Source of the DNA: Strongylocentrotus droebachiensis
Taxonomy: Eukaryota; Echinodermata; Echinoidea; Camarodonta; Strongylocentrotidae
DNA: 64,000 nt
Direction of reading: 5' to 3'
NCBI GenBank assembly: GCA_035222895.1
Contig: JAVYIG010000319.1
Coordinates: 496,001-560,000, forward strand
Made by a program: the position numbers and the translations under genes. This document shows, in pieces, positions 57,320 to 64,000 of this stretch. Every line of letters starts with the position of its first letter. The stretch's first letter is position 1. Below the pieces are notes generated by a model. That model worked only from the letters and a program-made list of their open reading frames with translations. It searched no databases and was not told the DNA's origin.

Positions 57320-57467
57320 GAGCTTGAGCGTGTAGGCATATGGAAGAATGTCAAACGTCTAGGAGGAGCTAGCGCGGGGGCCATGACAGCTACCCTCATG
57401 GCGATTGGCTACAACTCTTGCGAACTTAAGGAATTTCTTAGCATGAATCTCCAGGACTATTTCCTAG
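57320..57467 (+). CDS. Patatin-like phospholipase, exon 2 (nucleophile elbow)
   Basis: The acceptor is ctctccatag|. It reads ELERVGIWKNVKRLGGASAG, then AMTATLMAIGYNSCEL and MNLQDYFL. G-A-S-A-G (163-167) is the G-x-S-x-G elbow with Ser165 as nucleophile. The exon ends CTA G|GTAAGT, phase 1, and the codon completes to Asp with the AT that opens exon 3. The frame that continues past the donor into the tandem repeats is not used. Confidence 0.93.
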
Positions 57468-57473
57468 GTAAGT

Positions 57474-58574
57474 TTTTACTTGCACCCTGTATATATATGC
57501 ACCCTGTATATATATGCACAAGGATCCTGGCCAGTAGGCTCACACAGGCTCCTCACAGGCACACACAGTGCGCAATCTTCAAGGCCTTGAAGCAGCACTT
57601 TCCTTCGAAGAAGAAGAAGAGTTTTACTTGCACCCTGTATGTATATGCACAAGGATCCTGGCCAGTAGCTAGGCTCACACATGCGCCTCACAGGCACACA
57701 CAGTGTGCAATCTTCAAGGCCTTGAAGCAGCACTTTCCTTCGAAGAAGAAGAAGAGTTTTTACTTGCACCCTGTATATATATGCGCAAGGATCCTGACCA
57801 GTATAAGCTCACACAGGCTTCTCACAGGCACACACAGTGCGCAATCGTCAAGGCCTATGAAGCAGCACTTTCCTTCGAAGAAGAAGAAGAGTTTTTACTT
57901 GCACCCTGTATATATATGCGCAAGGATCCTGACCAGTATAAGCTCACACAGGCTTCTCACAGGCACACACAGTGCGCAATCTTCAAGGCCTTGAAGCAGC
58001 ACTTTCCTTCGAAGAAGAAGAAGAGTTTTTACTTGCACCCTGTATATATATGCGCAAGGATCCTTACCAGTATAAGCTCACACAGGCTTCTCACAGGCTT
58101 CTCACAGGCACACACAGTGCGCAATCTACAAGGCCTTGAAGCAGCACTTTCCTTCGAAGAAGAAGAAGAGTTTTTACTTGCACCCTGTATATAATATGCG
58201 CAAGGATCCTTACCAGTATAAGCTCACACAGGCTTCTCACAGGCACACACAGTGCGCAATCGTCAAGGCCTTGAAGCAGCACTTTCCTTCGAAGAAGAAG
58301 AAGAGTTTTTACTTGCACCCTGTATATATATGCACAAGGATCCTGGCCAGTAGCTAGACTCACACATGCGCCTCACAGGCACACACAGTGTGCAATCTTC
58401 AAGGCCTTGAAGCAGCACTTTCCTTCGAAGAAGAAGAAGAGTTTTTACTTGCACCCTGTATATATATGCGCAAGGATCCTGACCAGTATAAGCTCACACA
58501 GGCTTCTCACAGGCACACACAGTGCGCAATCTTCAAGGCCTTGAAGCAGCACTTTCCTTCGAAGAAGAAGAAGA
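57474..58574. repeat. Eight tandem ~134-bp units at the start of patatin intron 2
   Basis: Each unit reads TTTTTACTTGCACCCTGTAT, ATGCGCAAGGATCCTGACCA, GCTCACACAGGCTTCTCACA, GCACACACAGTGCGCAATC, AAGGCCTTGAAGCAGCACTT, TCCTTCGAAGAAGAAGAAG. Units start near 57474, 57625, 57757, 57891, 58025, 58170, 58304 and 58443. They are 90-98 per cent alike by eye. The first begins five bases after the exon 2/intron boundary. Long open frames on both strands come from the repeat and are not coding, because exon 2 joins exon 3 in phase without them. Confidence 0.93.
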
Positions 58575-59296
58575 GTACAGTTATATCGACGAGACCGACA
58601 CGAGGGAGATAATAGACCGAACAGGTTACAGTCAAACCTGTCTATTAAGGCCACCCAAGGGCCGGGAAACAGGGAAAATGGGCACTGCAGACAGGTGGTC
58701 TTTCTAGACAGGTTCTACAACATACAATTCTTTCTTAAGGTAGACTAAATACATTGACCCAAACCTCTCTCCCTTCTCTTTCTTATTATTTACAAAAACA
58801 AAAAAACCATGCCCATAATTAATGTGTAAGAATATGATTTCTCTCCATTCCTCCCTTCTCTTCAGAATCAGAGCTAAAAGATACACTACATATTATTAAT
58901 CTTTTGCTTTTCCTTTATGAAATCTTAAGGACTTTGCGTTCCTCCTGCTAAGATTATAAGATTACATGGATATTTACAGATCCCCTCCTATTTTGATATT
59001 CAGTATCAAAAGGAGGGGGAGGAGAGAGCAGAAACACATTTACAAGTATGTTGTGTATTTTACATGTCATTTATCTCGATTAACTGAAGACCTCCTTGGT
59101 GTCTAGACCGGCTGGAGACGAGACCTGTCTCAAAACACGTCTAGCCCTCCTGCCGTCGCAGAGACCATTCAGCCATAGACCTATTACGGATGGACATTCG
59201 ACGTGATTCTTTCTTTGATCCAATGAGAGTCACCACCTTCTGATTATGTGCATCTTAAGCCTCGGTCACAAATGCCATTACGAACTGCTACGAATT
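58575..59296. other. Patatin intron 2, nothing recognised
   Basis: No exon-like or repetitive structure stands out. Confidence 0.45.
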
Positions 59297-59830
59297 ATCA
59301 ATAATTTATTGCATTTTAACCCGGTCCCCAACATAAACAAATCCTCTGGACGGCCATGCATTACGGCTCAAGGCATGGGCACACAGAGGATTTGTTTTAT
59401 GTTGGGGACGGGGGTAAAATGCAATAAATTATTGAAAATTTATTGCATTTTCTTTTCTTTTTTTATTTATGGAAACTGCCCCCTACCCTAGCCCCGGCTG
59501 CGTACATTCATGGTTCAGTGACAAAGCAATGGCCTCGTAACTGTGAGGCCCCAGGATCAAAACCGTGTCGATGTGCTATATTAGTGCCCTTTTGTGGGGC
59601 ATTAATCCTCATTACTGTCATTTATGACTTAAGGGCGTAGGTCCCCTAGTTGATAAGCATAGTAGCATACACATGCTTTAGCAGTCACGCATTGTCAAAA
59701 CACACATTGTTAAATTATTATTCAATAATAAAATCTGAGAATGTATACTATAATCTAGATCTATTTTTTTTAAATAATTCCATAAATTGGGGTAAAACAA
59801 AAATATTCCAACTATATGAGCGACAGTGTA
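59297..59830 (+). mobile_element. Palindromic transposon, copy lacking the left arm
   Basis: Matches the centre and right arm of 52275-53207: TTTATGTTGGGGACGGG, AAGCAATGGCCTCGTAACTG, GGATCAAAACCGTGTCGATG, GTAGGTCCCCTAGTTGATAA, ending CGACAGTGTA. The left arm is missing. Confidence 0.75.
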
Positions 59831-59949
59831 CAATCATGCATATTACAATTTTCTTTTCCTTTCCATTTTTAAAGTTCCCTCAAAGGAACCTATTCCATCT
59901 CTTTCGTTGAACAGAGTTGACATTCCTTCTTATGACATTTTTATAGATT

Positions 59950-60016
59950 GAGTATCACAGACACTGATAACACGTAGGGCCGTTCATCTCAGATTTAACA
60001 TTAGTAAACGATGCCT
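59950..60016 (-). mobile_element. Fragment of TTAA family B
   Basis: On the minus strand AAGGCATCGTTTACTAATGT, AATCTGAGATG and TATCAGTGTCTGTGATAC match the start of 3086-3296. Confidence 0.6.
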
Positions 60017-60640
60017 TACATGGTCCTTCTAACCAGATTACCTCTCATGCTTGATTCATAAAATCTATGACACAATAGTATCATATGACGGGAAATGTTT
60101 TTAGTTTACATTCCCGAATTTTTACTGTTTGGAAAGTTTGTAGAAAAAAGAAAGACAACAGAAGTCATCAACTGCTAGCGAAGCCTTTTGTGCCTCAAAA
60201 GGTTGCCCCTGAAGACATTACATGCTATTAATTTATGTTGTTGGTTATCGATCCTATTCCAGATGGTAGGACGGTGTAACCGAGGCGGAACCGAGGTATC
60301 ACGCTAAAAAGCAAATCTGTCATGCGACAATTATCTATTTATTTATTTATTTATTTCTAGTCTTTTGACAGGGTAGCTCATTCACCAACAAGTAGTGGTC
60401 TTCCATGGGGCCCTGAATAAACATGAACATATTAACATCGTTATAACGTTTATACAGAACAGTTAAAAAAAATAATACTCGTTTGCAAAATAAACATATA
60501 TCATTAACCTAGTTCAACAGTAATGAATTAATATGAACTTTCATGCCTAAATATTTATTGTATGCTGACATTTCAGACTGTTGATTATCCTAAGCACATT
60601 ATATGCTGTTCTTCAACTCAGTAGACGACCTTTGATAAAG
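60017..60640. other. Patatin intron 2 with a TTTA microsatellite
   Basis: (TTTA)n at 60333-60357. Nothing else recognised. Confidence 0.45.
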
Positions 60641-61100
60641 TCATATATCCCATTTACCTTATGCCTTTTTATCAATGTATTTCCTATATGCCTTATAGGT
60701 CATAATTATATCCCATTTGACTTATGCCTTGTAGTCAATGTATTTCTTATATGCCTTACGGGTCATATACCCCGTTTGCCTTTAATTCAATGTATTTCCT
60801 ATATGCCTCATAGGTCATAATGATATCCCATTTGCCTTATGCCTTGTAGTCAATGTATTTCCTATATGGCTTACGGGTCATATACTCCGTTTGCCTTTAA
60901 TTCAATGTATTTCCTATATGCCTCATGGGTCATTATCCCATTTGCCTTATGCCTTTTTGTCCATGTATTTCTTATGCCTCATGTGCCATTTTCCTATTGG
61001 TCCTAAAACAATACCCCATTGATTCTACATTCCAGAAGTCGTATGCCCCATTTGTCCTGTGTCATATTGGTCCATGTACTATTACACCCAAGGTCGTACC
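60641..61100. repeat. ~60-bp minisatellite, about seven or eight units
   Basis: Unit: CCCATTTGCCTTATGCCTTT, then TGTCAATGTATTTCCTATAT and GCCTTACGGGTCATA. Starts near 60647, 60709, 60770, 60827, 60887 and 60945, then degrading units to ~61100. Two alternating variants suggest a ~120-bp higher-order unit. Confidence 0.85.
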
Positions 61101-61308
61101 TTATGTCCCATTGGTCGTACATAACATTTTTGTCATATGTTAATGATTTTCATTGCAATGGTGACCAATGTGGCAATGGCTCGTTTATCTGCGACTTCTC
61201 CCCCATATCATGCATAAGAAATTGTTAGCTAGGCCTAATCTGCTGGTTTATGCCTGCAAACTAAGGTAGGCTTAGTTAAATCGAAAATTTCAGTAAGTCT
61301 GAACCGAG

Positions 61309-61558
61309 TTAGAACGTGACGAAAAATTTCCATTTTTTGAACCGTTTTCGATGCGACGTGCCCAGGACTCTTTTAGAGGGTTTATGACTGGAGGATCTGA
61401 AAAAATGTGTACATCAAAGACTAACATCCCTGTTAAAACTATCCATGTTGTAACCGTTTTCGATGCGACAAGTCCCTGGTGTAGTTTAGGACTCTTATAG
61501 AGGGGCTGAATCAAGTTGGAACATGAAGTCTAAACCATCATTATTAATATCGTTTTAG
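61309..61558. repeat. Two decayed duplicates of the exon 3 splice acceptor region
   Basis: ACCGTTTTCGATGCGACGTG (61336) and ACCGTTTTCGATGCGACAAG (61448) match the true ATCGTTTTAGATGCGACGTG at the exon 3 boundary (61549). The AG of the acceptor is CG in both copies, so neither can be used. The words GACTCTTTTAGAGGG / GACTCTTATAGAGGGG and GTTAGAACGTGA / GTTGGAACATGA extend the similarity to the spacer. Confidence 0.65.
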
Positions 61559-61831
61559 ATGCGACGTGCGCCTCCTGTAGTCTACTACCAAACCTGCTAA
61601 AGCATTTCGGTTGGCACCCTGCACGCCGTCTCTTTGAGTGGTTCGGAGACAGACTGGAAGAAAAGACTGGTGATGCCGATATTACCTTTAAGCAGCTGTA
61701 CGACCAAACGGGCAAGGAGCTTTGTATCGTTGTCACCAATCTCAATCACATGGATGCCGAGTATTGTCACGTGAAGACTTCACCCAACCTGCCGATCCGG
61801 ACCGCAGTGCGCATGTCTCTAGCTATCCCAG
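61559..61831 (+). CDS. Patatin-like phospholipase, exon 3
   Basis: The acceptor is atcgttttag|, starting with AT to complete Asp197. Reads D-ATCASCSLLPNLLKHFGWHP, then EWFGDRLEEKTGDADITFKQ, CIVVTNLNHMDAEYCHVKTS, and IRTAVRMSLAIPG. These match the segment between elbow and catalytic Asp in animal patatins (G-W-H-P, D-I-T-F-x-Q-L, V-V-T-N-L, R-x-S-x-x-I-P-G). It ends in phase 1 at CCCAG|GTGACA. Two decayed copies of its first ~35 bases lie just upstream (61336 and 61448). Confidence 0.93.
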
Positions 61832-62272
61832 GTGACAACTTTGCTTTTAAAATGTTATAGATTGATTCTCATGACTTTAGACTTTATTGTTAGTGAATGA
61901 TATTGAAAACGGCAATGCCATATACATAATAATGATACATCTAGGGGCTGCCGCCCCCCCCCCCCGAAATTGAACTGGCATAACTTTAGTACTCCTTTCT
62001 AAAACAAATGTCCCTTAATTAATTGTGTAATTTGTTGACATTGGGTCGCCAATTTTTTTTAAAACAAAAGCCTGAATCCGCTTCTGGTATCTAAACATAA
62101 CCCTAGAAAACAATTTCGGGGACAATCTGAACCATACTGCCAGGAAGGGTATAATTGCAATATATGACATCCATTTTCACCCCATTCTTTTGAAAATTGA
62201 TTTTGATATAAAGAAATCGTTTGTTCTATAGATGTGGTTAATTTTATAATTCATTTGATTTCGCTCCTCAAG
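61832..62272. other. Patatin intron 3
   Basis: A C run lies near 61955; nothing else recognised. Confidence 0.6.
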
Positions 62273-62368
62273 GTTTGTTCGGTGCTGTAAAGAGTGAAAC
62301 ACGAGGAAGTTCGGACTATTACGTCGATGGGGGTGTGCTCTGCAACTATCCATTGCATTGCTATGACG
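62273..62368 (+). CDS. Patatin-like phospholipase, exon 4 (catalytic Asp); gene continues past the window
   Basis: The acceptor is gctcctcaag|, completing Gly288. Reads GLFGAVKSETRGSSDYYVDG, then GVLCNYPLHCYD. D-G-G (306-308) supplies the catalytic Asp306; P-G-L-F before it is typical. The donor is GACG|GTAAGT, phase 1. The remaining C-terminal exons should lie beyond 64000. All three catalytic elements are intact, so the enzyme should be active. Confidence 0.93.
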
Positions 62369-62591
62369 GTAAGTCCCCGGTCCCTCTAGTGAGCACTAAT
62401 TTTTCTTTTTCTTTTTAGCCCCCGAAAATTTGAAATTCGCGCCGGCCGTTATTTTGCTCATTGCGCCACCCCCCCCCCCCCCCCCCCCCCCTCGAGCAAA
62501 AAAAAGGTAAATTTCTGGTCAAATTTGTTTGTAAAACTTTGTTTTTGCCAGGGGGGGGGGGGCAAGGCCCGCTCGGCCCCCTCCCCCTGGA
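62369..62591. repeat. GC-rich element fragment with C and G runs
   Basis: A C run at 62468-62492, a G run at about 62553-62563 and CCTCCCCCTGGATCCGC at 62579. The last resembles the end of the hAT-like element at 56800 (CTCCCTGGATCCGCC), so this is probably a degraded relative. Confidence 0.5.
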
Positions 62592-64000
62592 TCCGCTGTA
62601 GTTTGTTCCAATTAATTGAACCTAAATACAGAAAGGATTTTTGATAAAAAGCCGTGCGACATTTTGGTGGTCTCAAAGGTACCTTGCCCGAGTTACGTGT
62701 GGTCCTTGTAGATACATCGTCCACAATGGTATGTTTCTCATACAGGATGGCGGGAGCTAATTTATTAACACACTTAAAAATCATAAGCCAGGAGGCCCTT
62801 AGAAGGATTTGGTTTAGTTGGGGCCAGTTTAATTCACGAAAGACAGCTACAGAACGTGTCTCCCATGTACGGTTAGTTACCATTTAAGCTGCCCTTTTAT
62901 GGAGTCTATTTAGGGTGTCATAGTTGCCTTCTGATCTGCCACACCATACATTTGAGCAGTAGAGTATGTGCGGGATAATACATCCCCAATATAATTTAGT
63001 TAGTTGCGACTTATCAAAGAAATGCTTATTTCTACGGATGATTCCCAACTTCCTCTTCATCAAATTTGATATATATTCGATATGTCTCTTAAAATCGAGG
63101 CAGTTGTCGATTACTAGGAGGTCATCTGCGCATTCTATAGCACGACCTTGTGTACTATTCGATAGACCTACTTGTTGTTTAATAGTGCTTAATTTTGGTT
63201 TCGATCCTTATAACATTACCATTGTTTTATTTCATATCCACAAATAGGTTTCGTTTATTGCCTGGGTTAGGTTGGTTTCAACATTTTTTTTTTTTTTACC
63301 AGATACCTATAGACTGTGGTATCGTCTGCATACAGTCATAATTATGAAGTGAAGCACTGGGTACATGACTCGGTAGGTCATTGATAAATAATGAGAACAA
63401 GAGGGGCGAAAGGATTGAACCTTGTGGGACACCTATATCAATGTCATTCATGTGCGATTTTTCATTTCCGATAGAAACAAACTGTTTGCGATTTCCTAAG
63501 TACGAAGCGAACCATTTTATACAGAGTGGAGAACAGCCATATACTTAAAGTTTTTCGAGTAAGATTTAATGGTCGATTGCGTCGAAAGCCCGACGTAAAT
63601 CAATGAAAGCAATGCCATTCAGTCTCCCTTTGTCTACCTGCTTAGACCAGTCATCAACCATGCAGAGCAGTGCTGTCTCGCATGAATGGTTAGTCCTGAA
63701 ACCAAACTGATTTGGAGACACTATTTTAGGCTCGAGAAGGTATTTGAGAAAGTTTGAGGTGACGGCTTTCTCAATGATTTTCGAGATAACAGAGAGAATA
63801 GCTATCGGTCTTTAGTTTTGCACACATTGTTTTATCTCCTGATTTCAGAGGAATTGGTTGAGTCCTGGCAATTTTCCAGTGAGAGGGATAATTTCTTCAT
63901 TCGTTGATAAAGTCATGATGTGCACAAGCGTGGTCAAAAAACTTAAACTAAAAGTTTAACAAGTTTCACAGATAAAGTAATCATGCCCGGTGGCTTCTTA
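62592..64000 (-). pseudogene. Decayed LINE reverse transcriptase, runs off the right edge
   Basis: Minus-strand translation in several frames gives PPGMITLSVKLVK near the edge, then FRTNHSCETALLCMVDDWSK (about 63640-63710), FRRAFDAIDH, GVPQGSILSPLLFSLFINDL (about 63375-63435) and LYADDT (near 63325). The last piece, 62600-62883, has NWPQLNQILLRASWLMIFKC and NSGKVPLRPPKCRTAFYQKS, the usual C-terminal region. Stops and frameshifts plus a poly-A run (minus strand) near 63285 break it. It belongs to the Jockey/CR1-type LINEs and differs from both other LINEs in the window. It sits in patatin intron 4, antisense. Confidence 0.85.

Noticed and set aside
57383-58612. Long open frames (up to 203 residues) through the tandem array after patatin exon 2
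   Set aside because: They read through the exon 2 donor and follow the ~134-bp repeat in all frames. Exon 2 joins exon 3 in correct phase without them, and the protein has no domain.

Overview
The window is animal nuclear DNA: coding pieces are short, separated by GT-AG introns, and sit in a background full of LINEs, SINEs, foldback (MITE-like) elements, tandem repeats and microsatellites. The protein families (a coiled-coil/fibrinogen-domain lectin-like protein, a neurotrophin-like cystine-knot ligand, an animal-type patatin phospholipase) and the repeat style suggest a marine invertebrate deuterostome, most likely an echinoderm. That placement is an inference; nothing here fixes the species.

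Layout. (1) 1-31566, plus strand: the 3' part of a fibrinogen-related-domain (FReD) gene. One exon at 1-222 encodes a Cys-containing segment and a coiled coil. A 28.8 kb intron follows, then three exons (28992-29128, 30507-30768, 31307-31566) encode a complete FReD. The big intron holds several families of TTAA-flanked foldback elements, a 2.3 kb hAT-like element with 8-bp target duplications and an internal satellite, SINEs and a long (CTA)n tract. (2) 31567-45367: intergenic. It carries a LINE on the minus strand with an intact 989-residue endonuclease/reverse transcriptase ORF (35352-38321) and a diffuse array of degenerate repeats (39.1-41.3 kb). (3) 45368-50554, plus: a three-exon gene with a TATA box, signal peptide, unusual Cys-rich propeptide and a C-terminal neurotrophin-like domain, 266 aa in all. 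Its second intron is largely filled by a second hAT-like element that contains a 5'-truncated L2/CR1-like LINE. (4) 50.5-55.6 kb: foldback elements, including a 933-bp palindromic transposon. (5) 55652 to beyond the end, plus: the first four recognisable exons of a patatin-like phospholipase with a consensus N-myristoylation start. All splice phases join. Its second intron begins with eight ~134-bp tandem units. (6) 62.6-64 kb: a decayed LINE reverse transcriptase on the minus strand.

The three host genes are not an operon and show no obvious functional coupling. At most, the FReD protein and the patatin could both be innate-immunity or lipid-signalling components, which is speculation. The most interesting item biologically is the neurotrophin-like ligand, because of its unusual cysteine pattern and duplicated propeptide motif. 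The most interesting item structurally is the nesting of non-autonomous DNA elements, where target-site duplications can be read directly.
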